64,000 nt of DNA. It comes from Chloroflexus sp. Y-396-1. GTDB lineage: Bacteria > Chloroflexota > Chloroflexia > Chloroflexales > Chloroflexaceae. The notes beneath the pieces were generated by a model. It was not told where the DNA came from. It did not search any database and worked only from the letters and a program-made list of their open reading frames with translations. A program made the translations under genes and the position numbers. Below, piece by piece: positions 18,702 through 26,577 of this stretch. Position 1 is the stretch's first letter; each line of letters begins with the position of its first letter. The stretch is from positions 868,001 to 932,000 of the forward strand of contig NZ_KI911784.1 in NCBI RefSeq assembly GCF_000516515.1. Direction: 5' to 3'.

Positions 18702-20126
18702 TCACTCCTGTGTTGCCTCAATCGGATGAACTATTCCAATCCACATTGTAGCCTGATTCGGATCGGAGGAGGCAATGTCGGCAGCAACCCGTAATCCTGT
18801 CACCCAAAGAATCCGGTCATGTGCATCAACGAGGAGCGGCCATCGATCACGCAGGCTATGCGGCACCCGCAGATCAACAAACAGATCTTGTAAACGACGA
18901 CGCCCCGGCGCGCCAGACGGTCGCATGCGATCCCCAGGTCGTCGTGTCCGCAGCCGTAAGGGGCCAGATGGTCGTGCAATAAACCCTAACCACCAGCGGT
19001 CTGGCTGGGGCGGCCGATCAGGCTGCACGATACACTGCCAGCCATTCGCCAGCATCACTTCCCCCCATTCGGGCAACGTTACCGGCGCTTCTACCTGCGG
19101 AGCATACTGATACACTGCCCCAGGATGTTGCAGAGTAACGGTTTGTTGATCACATACCAGCAAAACCTGGGGTGTCAGTTGCATCCGCCGACCAGCCTGA
19201 CCACTTAGCAGATGGATTGCGGCGTCTATTTGTGCCAGACTCGGTTCTTCAGCCCCCAGATCGGCAATTGCCCGCCGCAAAGCATACCGACGCAGCGCCG
19301 GGTGTAACGAGCGTAAGGCAGCGCGATCAAAGATAATCAGGTCAGACTGCTGCTCAACGATCAGCATCGGCCACTGCGCTGCAAGAGCTTGTTGGATGAA
19401 ATCGTAGTCTTCGGCGCAGATTCGAGCCGTTCGGTTCAATGCAGCCACAATTTGCGGATTCTCAGCCGTAAGCTGCGGGAGTAGATGGTGCCGAATCCGC
19501 GCTCGTGCGTAGTGAAGATTACGATTCGTCGGATCATCGCGGGGTATCAGGTGATGAGTTGCACAATAGTCGGCCAGTGCTGCCCGACTGATCGCCAGGA
19601 GTGGACGGAGTAACGGCGGACCGCATGATGGCGCACGACCAGCGACAATCAGCGGCGCAGCCCACTCACTCCATTCTACCCGCATTCGCATACCGCGTAA
19701 GCCAGATGGTCCGGCACCACGCAGGAGATGCATCAACACCGTTTCAGCCTGATCGTCAGCCTGATGGGCAACAAGTACGGCATCGACCTGCTCAGCCAAG
19801 GCGGTAGCAGCGAGAAAGGTATACCGAGCAGTCCGTGCCTCAGCCGGTGTTGCCCCCTGTGGAAGGCGAGCGTTGTCGATGATCGCCCGGAGCCCCCAGG
19901 CTGCTGCAACAGAAGCGACAAAATCGGCATCTGCTGCCGACTCGGCCCCGCGCAGACCGTGGTCGAGATGAGCGACAATCGGTATTGGCCCACCAGTAGT
20001 TTGCAGTGTGTAGAGCATGTGCAAGAGCGCTAGCGAATCGCTGCCCCCCGACACTGCAACCAACACCCGATTGGTAGGCTGACCAACACCCTCGGCGAGC
20101 AAGAACTGATGCAACTGATCGAGCAT
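18702..20126 (-). CDS. tilS: tRNA(Ile)-lysidine synthetase
   Basis: Modifies the wobble C of tRNA-Ile(CAU) to lysidine using ATP and lysine, changing its identity from Met to Ile. The N-type ATP pyrophosphatase P-loop is VLVAVSGGSDSLALLHML. Further family motifs are AHLDHGLRG and VLVAHQADDQAETVLMHLLRGAG, and the C-terminal domain carries RRPGDRMRPSGAPGRRRLQD. The ATG at 20126 (MLDQLHQF) is chosen; a GTG at 20168 would run close to the tRNA gene and lacks support. About 474 residues, normal for the long form. It sits directly downstream of a CAT-anticodon tRNA gene, a class of tRNA to which its substrate belongs. Confidence 0.95.
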   Translation of the reverse strand: MLDQLHQFLLAEGVGQPTNRVLVAVSGGSDSLALLHMLYTLQTTGGPIPIVAHLDHGLRGAESAADADFVASVAAAWGLRAIIDNARLPQGATPAEARTARYTFLAATALAEQVDAVLVAHQADDQAETVLMHLLRGAGPSGLRGMRMRVEWSEWAAPLIVAGRAPSCGPPLLRPLLAISRAALADYCATHHLIPRDDPTNRNLHYARARIRHHLLPQLTAENPQIVAALNRTARICAEDYDFIQQALAAQWPMLIVEQQSDLIIFDRAALRSLHPALRRYALRRAIADLGAEEPSLAQIDAAIHLLSGQAGRRMQLTPQVLLVCDQQTVTLQHPGAVYQYAPQVEAPVTLPEWGEVMLANGWQCIVQPDRPPQPDRWWLGFIARPSGPLRLRTRRPGDRMRPSGAPGRRRLQDLFVDLRVPHSLRDRWPLLVDAHDRILWVTGLRVAADIASSDPNQATMWIGIVHPIEATQE

Positions 20127-20176
20127 AGCATCACTCGATGAACGGAAACACCGGTGAGCAAGGCTCACCGGCGACT

Positions 20177-20251
20177 GGTGCCGGAGGCGGGATTCGAACC
20201 CGCGACCTAACGATTATGAGCCGTTTGCTCTACCGCTGAGCTACCCCGGCA
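20177..20251 (-). tRNA. tRNA-Met (CAT anticodon)
   Basis: Complete cloverleaf with encoded CCA. Acceptor GCCGGGG pairs with CTCCGGC (one G-U), then discriminator A and CCA. The D-arm is GCTC...GAGC, the anticodon loop CTCATAA, and the T-arm GCGGG-TTCGAAT-CCCGC. G1-C72 pairing and the lack of three G-C pairs in the anticodon stem argue against initiator Met. Elongator Met is the simple reading, but a tRNA-Ile(CAU) requiring lysidine cannot be excluded, especially beside tilS. Confidence 0.93.
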
Positions 20252-20349
20252 CGGCACTCAAGTGTACCACTGATGAACCAATTAGTCAAGATGGACAATA
20301 AGCGTAATCGTTAGTGAGGCAATGGGACACAATCAATACGCTTGCTCGG

Positions 20350-22079
20350 TATCCTCTCCAAAACTGCTGGGCAGCGGGTGACGGCGGAGCCAAGATCTAG
20401 TAGACTACCAATATATGCAGATACCTGACCTCAACCCCGATAGCATTGCCGATCTGGCAACCCGCCAGATCGTGATCCAGTTGCTGAACGTCATCGAGAC
20501 GCTGGCGGCTGAGAACGTCGTCCTGCGGGTTGAACACCAGAATCTGCGGGATGCGGTGGCACGGCTGAAGGGACGCTCGGGTACGACCGCCATCAAACCA
20601 CCCACGCCGCCCAGCCCGCTGCCTGCGGATCATTCCTCGGAGGCCGAGCGCCGCACGCGCACGCCACGGGGCAAGCCGAAAAAGAACGCGACCCTGATCG
20701 TCACGCACGAGGAGCACTGCGTAGTGGAACCGGCGACCCTGCCCCCGATGCGGTGCGCCATGGGACAACCGATTCCATCGTGCAGCGCCTGCGCATCGAC
20801 GTGGAGGTGATCCGCTTCGTGCGGGAGCGGTGGTCCGTCCCCAGCACCCACACGATCCTCACCGCACCGTTGCCGCCCGGCTCCCGGAGTGGGTTGTGCC
20901 CCACGACCCATCCCATCGTTCCCGCACTCGGTCACGGGGCAACCGTCAGGCAGCCCGCGCTGCGGCGCTTGCTGCGGGATGTCGGTCTGCAGATTGGCAC
21001 GGGTCCGGTGGCACGCATGCTGCAGGATCCGAAGGGACGCTGGGCGGACGAAGCTGCCGCGATTCATCCGCCCGGCCGCGCCACCGGGTCGTGGGTCGCC
21101 ACCGACCAGACCCGTACCCGCGTGGATGGGCAGAACGAGGTCTGCCCCCATGGTGGGCAATGCCTGGTTCACGAGCGATCATCCCCATCCCGAAGGCATG
21201 CGCCGGGATGTCCTGGCGGTCATCTGGGGCCAGGAACTCCGCTATCGCCTCAGGGACGAGTCGCTGGCGTGGCGGCAGGCGCGCAGCCTGCCGCACACCT
21301 TGCTTCGCCAGCTGCGGGACGCCCGGCCCCGCGACACGGCCATGACGGCGGCGGCACGCTAGCAGCACCTGACCACCGCCGGGATCACGCTCACGCAGCA
21401 GCAGGTACAGCCGGTCGGCGATGCACTGGCACGTGCCGCCTATCACGCCCAAACCCAGGCGCCCGTCCTGCGCTGGTTGCTGAGCGATGATGCCCCCGTG
21501 TCTGACCATCTACGACCACCCACGCCCGGTGGTGGGTGCATGAGTGGCGGCATTCCGCCAAGCTTGCCCCACGGGTGCACCATCATCCGGCGGAACGCGC
21601 CGCGGTTGGGGAACGCTCTTGGACGTTCTATCGCGACCTGCTGGCCTATCAACAGGCGCCCACTGAAGCGGAACGTGCACGGTTGGCGGATGCATTTGAC
21701 GCCTTGGTGGACAAAGAGACCGGCTATGCGGCGTTGGATGACCGGATCAGCAAAACCGCCGACAAACGAACCCAGTTGTTGGCGGTGCTGAAACATCCCG
21801 ACCTTCCCCGGCACAAGAATGATATGGAACTGGCGGCATGACGCCGCGTGCGCAAACGCGATGTCAGTTTCGGCCCTCAATCCCGGGACGGGGCACGGGC
21901 GTGGGATACCTTCCAAACTCTGGCCGCCACCGCCGCCAAACTCGGCGTGGGGTTCTTTCCCTATCTCCGCGACCGCATCGTCACGCCGGAGACCACCCCC
22001 ATCGTAGCCGAACGGGTAGTGCAACGGGCGAGTATCGTTGTGCCTTCATCGGCCTGATCCAGCGCTTTTGGAGAGTATA
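20350..22079 (+). mobile_element. Dead IS66-like insertion sequence
   Basis: About 1730 bp bounded by imperfect inverted repeats: TATCCTCTCCAAAACTGCTG at 20350-20369 and the reverse complement of 22060-22079, matching 17 of 20. The interior is clearly richer in GC than the surroundings. No target duplication is visible, and the right end directly abuts a truncated methylase fragment, so the insertion was followed by deletion or rearrangement. Confidence 0.8.
20415..22057 (+). pseudogene. IS66-like transposase, broken by frameshifts and stops
   Basis: The reading can be followed through about 540 codons only by changing frame. It begins with a coiled-coil start (VIQLLNVIETLAAENVVLRV) and the KGRSGTTAIKPPTPPSP hinge. 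A shift near 20745 leads to IVQRLRIDVEVIRFVRERW and a catalytic-type segment GSWVATDQTRTRVDGQNEVC. A shift near 21145 leads to GNAWFTSDHPHPEGMRRDVL. An in-frame TAG lies at 21361, a further shift near 21505 leads to KTADKRTQLLAVLKHPDLPR, and a TGA at 21839 precedes KRDVSFGPQSRDGARAWDTF. At least three frameshifts and two stops rule out function. The organisation and the HKNDMELA-type ending resemble IS66-like transposases; the exact IS family is not certain. Confidence 0.82.
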
Positions 22080-22633
22080 CTCTGCGGCGATATGCTGCTT
22101 GATGAAGTCCGCACCCTGGCCACCGATTTCGCCGTGCGCCAGATACTGCACGAGGGCGGGCAGGCCGCTCGCTCCTACAGCGCCGAAATCAGCGACCGGA
22201 CGCGCTTCTACGTCCTGTGGCGCTGGAACTACGGCGAGGCGTGCGTTCCCTTCAACGAAGCCCGCAAACTGGCCCAATCCTGCGGGCTGGACCTGGCCGA
22301 AGAGTGGTCGCGACGCGGCGGGGTGGTCAAGAAAGAACAGGAATTCGTCCGCCTGTTAGGGCCACATCAGCGCGAGATGGAGCACCTGGCTGCCGGGCAG
22401 GATTTGATAGATGTGCTACATCATGCCCTGCGGCTATGGGAAAAGGGCGATCGCACGGAGCTTATCGCACGCCTGCGTGAGAGCAGCTACGGTCGCAGCG
22501 AAGCCTTCTACCGCGTTGCCCAGGCCATTTCCGAATGTCTGCCCATTGAGAGCAGGGAAAAAAACTGCTGAATGGCCTGCTCACCGGGCGGGCGCGGCTG
22601 CAAGAGGAAATTGGACAAGCAAGATTATTGTAG
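22080..22633 (+). pseudogene. C-terminal fragment of a DUF1156-type adenine DNA methylase
   Basis: The frame begins abruptly at the IS right end and reads VRTLATDFAVRQILHEGGQA, then RTRFYVLWRWNYGEACVPFN, ARKLAQSCGLDLAEEW, FVRLLGPHQRE and SEAFYRVAQAISECLP. This series is what I recall of the C-terminus of the large DUF1156 methylases found in anti-phage loci. The N-terminal catalytic part is gone. A run of seven A near 22557 appears to have lost one base: restoring it continues KLLNGLLTGRARLQEEIGQA to a TAG at 22631, inside the palindrome that precedes the next gene. Remnant of a defence island; not functional. Confidence 0.62.
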
Positions 22634-22655
22634 CACAGGATTAATCCTGTGCTAC
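22630..22655. repeat. Perfect 26-bp palindrome upstream of the RAYT gene
   Basis: Two perfect 13-base arms with no loop, carrying the core GTAGCACAGG and its complement. A half copy (CATCCTGTGCT) follows at 22663-22673. The core is nearly the same as the palindrome in the 40-bp array downstream of the transposase, so these are probably REP targets of the enzyme between them. Confidence 0.9.
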
Positions 22656-22686
22656 AATCTACCATCCTGTGCTAAAGGAGGTTATC

Positions 22687-23331
22687 ATGACCATTTCCTA
22701 CCGTCGCAATCTCCCTCACATTCACCCTTCGGGAGCCATCTTCTTTGTCACTTTTCGGCTGGCCGGGTCGCTGCCGGTGGAGGTTATCGAACGTTTACGC
22801 GAAGAATTCAAAGAAGAGGAGCGACGACTATCCGACTGTTTCAGCGGCGCAGCGTTGCGGAGTGAACGTTACAACGTCCAGAAGAAATTCTTTGGGCGCT
22901 ATGATAAGTGGCTGGACCGCATGGCGCATGGTCCCACCTGGCTGCGCCAGGCGGAAATTGCCCAACTGGTCATGGATGAAATCCGGCGGCTGGATGGCAG
23001 CCATTATGACCTGCTTGCGTGTTGCATCATGCCCAATCATGTTCACTTGCTGGTGGATATGGCGCGTGGTGATGATGCCAATCATGATAAGACGGGGCAC
23101 CCCTCTGTCCTCAGTCAAGCCTTGCACCTGCTCAAAGGGAGCACAGCGCGTTACACCAATCAGAAACTCGGCCGCAGCGGAAAATTCTGGCAGGACGAAA
23201 GTTACGATCACGTTGTGCGCGACGAAGCAGAATTGGAGCGTATTTTCTGGTACATTGTCAACAATCCTGTCAAAGCCGGGTTGGTTTCCGACTGGCAAGA
23301 TTGGCCGTATACATACGTAGCACGGGCTTAA
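22687..23331 (+). CDS. REP-associated tyrosine transposase (RAYT, Y1/HUH family)
   Basis: Single-strand DNA transposase or endonuclease of the IS200/IS605-like Y1 superfamily, 214 residues. The HUH pair is in CCIMPNHVHLLVDM at residues 118-120. The C-terminal family block reads SGKFWQDESYDHVVRDEAEL, then IVNNPVKAGLV. The ATG at 22687 is fixed by AAAGGAGG at 22674-22681. The frame is intact, unlike everything around it. It is flanked by palindromes: a perfect 26-bp one upstream, and an array of 40-bp palindromic units whose first copy contains the gene's own stop codon. RAYTs are thought to mobilise or maintain REP elements. The single intact gene plus its flanking REPs forms a complete candidate system. 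Confidence 0.92.
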   Translation: MTISYRRNLPHIHPSGAIFFVTFRLAGSLPVEVIERLREEFKEEERRLSDCFSGAALRSERYNVQKKFFGRYDKWLDRMAHGPTWLRQAEIAQLVMDEIRRLDGSHYDLLACCIMPNHVHLLVDMARGDDANHDKTGHPSVLSQALHLLKGSTARYTNQKLGRSGKFWQDESYDHVVRDEAELERIFWYIVNNPVKAGLVSDWQDWPYTYVARA

Positions 23332-23547
23332 GCCTGTGCTCCAAATCAAATCATACGTAGCACGGGCTTAAGCCTGTGCTCCAAATCAAATCATACGTAG
23401 CACGGGCTTAAGCCTGTGCTCCAAATCAAATCATACGTAGCACGGGCTTAAGCCTGTGCTCCAAATCAAATCATACGTAGCACGGGCTTAAGCCTGTGCT
23501 CCAAATCAAATCATACGTAGCACGGGCTTAGGCCTGCGCTCCAAATC
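23312..23547. repeat. 40-bp REP array, about six units
   Basis: Units start at 23312, 23352, 23392, 23432 and 23472 and are identical; a sixth, 36 bases long with two changes in its palindrome, starts at 23512. Each carries AGCACGGGCTT followed by its near-complement AAGCCTGTGCT (one G/A mismatch), then a CCAAATCAAAT linker. There are no unique spacers, so it is not CRISPR. The array begins inside the RAYT 3' end and stops exactly where a truncated AlbA_2 reading frame begins. Confidence 0.96.
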
Positions 23548-23868
23548 GGTGTCGAAGACAACGGCAACATTCTGGGATTGGAGAAAGACCTGGAACTGGT
23601 GGGCAATTCACGCAACAAATTCGAGCAATTGCTGGCCAATCTCATCAGTGAATATTTGGGAAGCCGGTATGCTCCGCTTCTGAAGGGGCACTTCGAAGAG
23701 GTAGATGGAAAGACGATCTCTGTCTCTGAAATTCGCCCTTCCCCAGACCTTGTCTATCTCCAAGCCCCCAAAGGGAGCAAAAAGGTAATTCTACGTTCGG
23801 GTTCATACCACCACACGCGATCTCGACCCCTAGGAAACCGCGAAGTACATTCAAAATCACTGGGGTAA
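23548..23868 (+). pseudogene. Fragment of a Schlafen AlbA_2-type domain protein
   Basis: The frame starts at the edge of the REP array with GVEDNGNILGLEKDLEL, continues FEQLLANLISEYLGSRYAPL, and HFEEVDGKTISVSEIRPSPD, then VYLQAPKG. These are characteristic of the second half of AlbA_2 (putative DNA-binding) domains in Schlafen-like and restriction-related proteins. After codon 80 the conserved end is found in another frame (FYVRVHTTTRDLDP, a TAG, then ETAKYIQNHWG), so there is a frameshift plus a stop. The N-terminal half is missing. Decayed remnant, probably of the same defence island as its neighbours. Confidence 0.65.
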
Positions 23869-23914
23869 GACAGGGAGCGGATCGATCACGCCATCTTCTG
23901 AAGCGAGGACAATC

Positions 23915-24097
23915 ATGAAACCCTTTCACACCATTGCCGTTCCACACGATGACATCCTGCCGGACCGTCTGACCCTAGACGTGTTCGCCGCCGACCTGTG
24001 GGAGGTCTATCACGGGCACGGGCCAGAAGAGTACCGCGACCCCGACCTGTTCTTTCAGAAAACGTACCCTACCGAGGGCAGGTCAATCGCGTACTAA
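23915..24097 (+). pseudogene. N-terminal fragment of a DUF499-type ATPase
   Basis: Begins with a good ATG (upstream AAGCGAGGAC) and reads KPFHTIAVPHDDILPDRLTL, then DVFAADLWEVYHGHGPEEYR, DPDLFFQKTYPTEG, which matches my memory of the N-terminus of DUF499 anti-phage-associated AAA+ proteins (typically about 1000 residues). The match stops at codon 55; the remaining six codons are unrelated and end in TAA. The Walker A region that should follow is absent. DUF499 ATPases are usually encoded beside DUF1156 methylases, which supports both identifications. Confidence 0.6.
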
Positions 24098-24151
24098 GCA
24101 AACAGTGGCGAGATGATGCGGAGCAGATAATTCTGGTCCCAGCCTGCTCTG

Positions 24152-25044
24152 AGAAAGTGTCTGAAATGTATCTGGTCGAGGGTTTTGATGGATACGTAAT
24201 GGTACGAGCGAACAGCACGGACGAACATCGTATCCTACCGACTGTACAGACGCCGAATGGCAACGGATTGCCCCCTCTCTGCCGGAACGGACGTCACCTC
24301 GGGCGCTACACCGCGTCCATGCATACCGAGAGATGTTGAACGCTATCTTCTCCGTCTTGCGCAGTGGGTGCGCCTGGCGGATGCGTCCCCACGACGTGCC
24401 ACCCTGGCAGACCGTGTCTCATTCCTTTCGGCGCTGGCAACGGGATGGAACCTGGATGCGCATCCAAGACGCCCTCCGCACGGACGGACGAGGTGCTGAA
24501 GGGCGAGCGGCAGAACCGAGCGCTGCGATTCTGGATAGCCAGTCGGTCAAAACGACGGAAAACGGGGGCCGCGGGGGGATAATGCTGGCAAAACCGTCCA
24601 CAGGCGCACACGCCATCTACTGGTGGATACCCTGGGTTTAGTTTAGTGTCGACCGTGGTGGTTCATGCCGCCGATAGACAAGACCGGGACGGGGCACGGT
24701 TGGTGGTGGGCAGCGCCCACGGGAAGCAGTCGCACGTGCGGGTGATGTGGGCCGATGGGGGCGATGCTGGTCAGTTGGTGGAATGGGCGCAGCACTTTGG
24801 TGGCTGGAACCTGGACAGCAGCAAGCGTCCCACTAGAGCATCGCGCTTCCGGGTGGTGCCGAAGCGCTAGGTGGTGGAACGGACGTTTGCCTGGCTGGGG
24901 AAGTATCGTCGCTTGCGTAAAGACGACGACGCACGCACCGCTACCAGCGAAGCTCTGATGTACGCCGCCATGATACCCGTGATGGTCAGACGTTTGACCC
25001 ATATCCATGCCAACGACTCTTCATAGAATGTTCAGATACTCCCT
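24152..25044 (+). mobile_element. Dead IS5-like insertion sequence
   Basis: About 890 bp. Ends AGAAAGTGTCTGAAATGT (24152-24169) and the reverse complement of 25027-25044 match at 12 of 18, with a shared GT/AT-CTGAA core typical of IS5-group ends. Contains the broken transposase described separately. The left end lies about 70 bases after the DUF499 fragment; 24098-24150 is unassigned. Confidence 0.65.
24231..25026 (+). pseudogene. IS5-family transposase, broken
   Basis: Readable as a typical IS5-type DDE transposase only across three frames. Frame one: YPTDCTDAEWQRIAPSLPER, EMLNAIFSVLRSGCAWRMRP, HDVPPWQTVSHSFRRWQRDG and ILDSQSVKTTENGG. A shift near 24575 gives NAGKTVHRRTRHLLVDTLGL with a TAG. 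Another near 24645 gives VVVHAADRQDRDGARLVV, VMWADGGDAGQLVEW, an in-frame TAG, then VVERTFAWLGKYRRLRKDDD and EALMYAAMIPVMVRRL. The catalytic Asp/Asp/Glu positions are still recognisable (DSQS, WADGG, VVERTF) but two frameshifts and two stops make it inactive. Confidence 0.85.
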
Positions 25045-25188
25045 AAACAAGAGCAATATTGGTCAATGGGCGGACGTGCCGGTCTATGCTTAGGGTGGTA
25101 TGTTCGTGACACCATCGGGTTATGGGTACAGTGACGTACCAGGTGCGTAAGGAAGGGAGCGACAAGTATTATATCGCTTTTAACTCTT

Positions 25189-25223
25189 GACCCTTCCTCT
25201 CTCAAAATGAAAGAGGAAGGGTC
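25189..25223 (+). terminator. Rho-independent terminator-like hairpin
   Basis: Perfect 12-base arms (GACCCTTCCTCT at 25189-25200, complement at 25212-25223) with an 11-base loop, followed on the plus strand by AGAATTTTTCC. It would stop plus-strand read-through from the mobile region before the convergent sigma gene. On the minus strand there is no T-run. Confidence 0.7.
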
Positions 25224-25306
25224 AGAATTTTTCCAACGTGCTCAGCTTATGAATATGAGCGATGAAAGTGGAGGTAAATGACAGCGCATCAATGAACCAA
25301 CACTAC

Positions 25307-26344
25307 TCATTCCAAATAATCGCGCAAATGCTGACCAACCTCTGGACTACGCAATCGTCGTAGCGCTTCGGCTTCGATCTGCCGTGCCCGTTCACGGGTC
25401 ATACCGAGTGCTCGGCCAACTTCTTCCAGCGTTCGACGGCGACCGTCCAGGAGACCGTAGCGCAAATCGATGATTCGCCGTTCGCGGTCGTTGAGCTGGT
25501 CGAGGGCTGCCCAGAGATCACGACGTAGCAGCTTTTGCGCCGCTATTTCACCGGGTGTAGGCAGTTCTTCGTCGGTCAGAAAGTCGCCAAGTGTATGCTC
25601 ACCATCATCACCGACCGGTGTTTCGAGGGAAACCGGTCGCCGTGACGCTTCGAGGATACGCTCAATCCGTTCGACCGGCTGACCAAGCGCCATCGCAATC
25701 TCTTCTGCGGTGGGTTGGCGTTCGAGCGATTGAGCAAGACGCTCAGCGATCCGCTTCACCTGACCAACCGACTCGCTCATATGCACCGGTAGCCGGATTG
25801 TGCGCCCTTGCTCGGCCAGTGCTCGCGTTACCGCTTGGCGTATCCACCACGTGGCATACGTGCTGAAGCGGTTACCTTTGTGGTAATCAAACTTCTCAAC
25901 TGCCCGCATCAACCCAATATTCCCTTCCTGGATTAGATCGAGCAGGGCCAGACCGCGACCAACGTACTTCTTGGCAATACTGACTACCAGACGCAGATTT
26001 GCCTGAATTAAATGGCGGCGAGCCTCTTGACCACGCTGAACGGCCTGAAGTAATTCGTAGCGTTCTTGTGGGGTCAGATCAACGGCACTGTTCAGACGTG
26101 CTTCTGCCTCATTCCCACGCTCGATCTGTTCGGCTAACTCAACCTCTTCAGCAGCGGTTAGTAACGCAACACGCCCGATCTCTTGCAAATAGTGTTGCAC
26201 GGCATCGAGTGTCGGTTCTGCCCTATCAATATCACTTAGATCGGGAGAAAACAGTGTTTCTTCGTGCCCAAAACATTCATCGTGCTCGTGGGTATAGAGC
26301 GATATCTCTTCTTTTTCCCAGCTTGATGGTCGACGCTTGAGCAT
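25307..26344 (-). CDS. RNA polymerase sigma factor, RpoD/SigA family
   Basis: Primary-type sigma-70 factor of 345 residues without a long region 1.1. Region 1.2 reads [20 protein letters not shown]. Region 2 includes [38 protein letters not shown] and [20 protein letters not shown], the core and -10 recognition helices. Region 3 spans [15 protein letters not shown]. Region 4 has [13 protein letters not shown] and the helix-turn-helix [20 protein letters not shown]. The ATG at 26344 has AGGAG nine bases upstream; a start at 26434 is less likely. It has its own near-consensus promoter and a 165-base leader. Chloroflexi carry several RpoD paralogues, so whether this is the housekeeping one is open; the short N-terminus suggests a SigA-like or group 2 factor. 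Confidence 0.93.
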   Translation of the reverse strand: MLKRRPSSWEKEEISLYTHEHDECFGHEETLFSPDLSDIDRAEPTLDAVQHYLQEIGRVALLTAAEEVELAEQIERGNEAEARLNSAVDLTPQERYELLQAVQRGQEARRHLIQANLRLVVSIAKKYVGRGLALLDLIQEGNIGLMRAVEKFDYHKGNRFSTYATWWIRQAVTRALAEQGRTIRLPVHMSESVGQVKRIAERLAQSLERQPTAEEIAMALGQPVERIERILEASRRPVSLETPVGDDGEHTLGDFLTDEELPTPGEIAAQKLLRRDLWAALDQLNDRERRIIDLRYGLLDGRRRTLEEVGRALGMTRERARQIEAEALRRLRSPEVGQHLRDYLE

Positions 26345-26486
26345 TGGTGGGCACTCCTGCCTAACTATGCAACCAAGGGACAAAACAGCAAATTTCTCCG
26401 CCATTGCGGAGACGCCACCAGAGGCACCCAGCACGTAACGAAACGGGGTAACGTGTGAGGTGTGAACCGTCGAGGATGTGACGGTT

Positions 26487-26509
26487 TACGCTGTTACATC
26501 TAATAACAG
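26487..26509 (-). promoter_or_regulatory. Inverted repeat at the transcription start of the sigma gene
   Basis: CTGTTA (26491-26496) and TAACAG (26504-26509) flank a seven-base spacer right where transcription should begin, a position suited to an operator. Just downstream in the leader, AACCGTC (26465-26471) pairs with GACGGTT (26480-26486) to form a hairpin. Confidence 0.4.
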
Positions 26510-26517
26510 CATTCGTT

Positions 26518-26546
26518 AGTATACGAGCAATAACACAATTTGTCAA
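26518..26546 (-). promoter_or_regulatory. Near-consensus sigma-70 promoter of the sigma factor gene
   Basis: On the minus strand TTGACA (26546-26541), 17 bases, TATACT (26523-26518). This is the best promoter match I saw in the window. Transcription would begin near 26511, leaving a leader of about 165 bases before the ATG at 26344. Confidence 0.8.
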
Positions 26547-26577
26547 GTGCTTTGCACACCATTTGTTCACCTGAAGG

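Noticed and set aside
20270-20349. Attachment site or integrase target beside tRNA-Met
   Set aside because: The mobile DNA nearby is IS-type; no integrase and no duplicated tRNA 3' end were found.
20630-21509. Long minus-strand and alternative-frame reading frames over the IS66-like element
   Set aside because: GC-rich DNA gives spurious open frames; only the plus-strand shifting frame matches transposase-like segments.
23312-23547. Regular 40-bp repeats looking like a CRISPR array
   Set aside because: Units follow each other directly with no unique spacers, each is palindromic, and they adjoin a RAYT gene; no cas gene is present.
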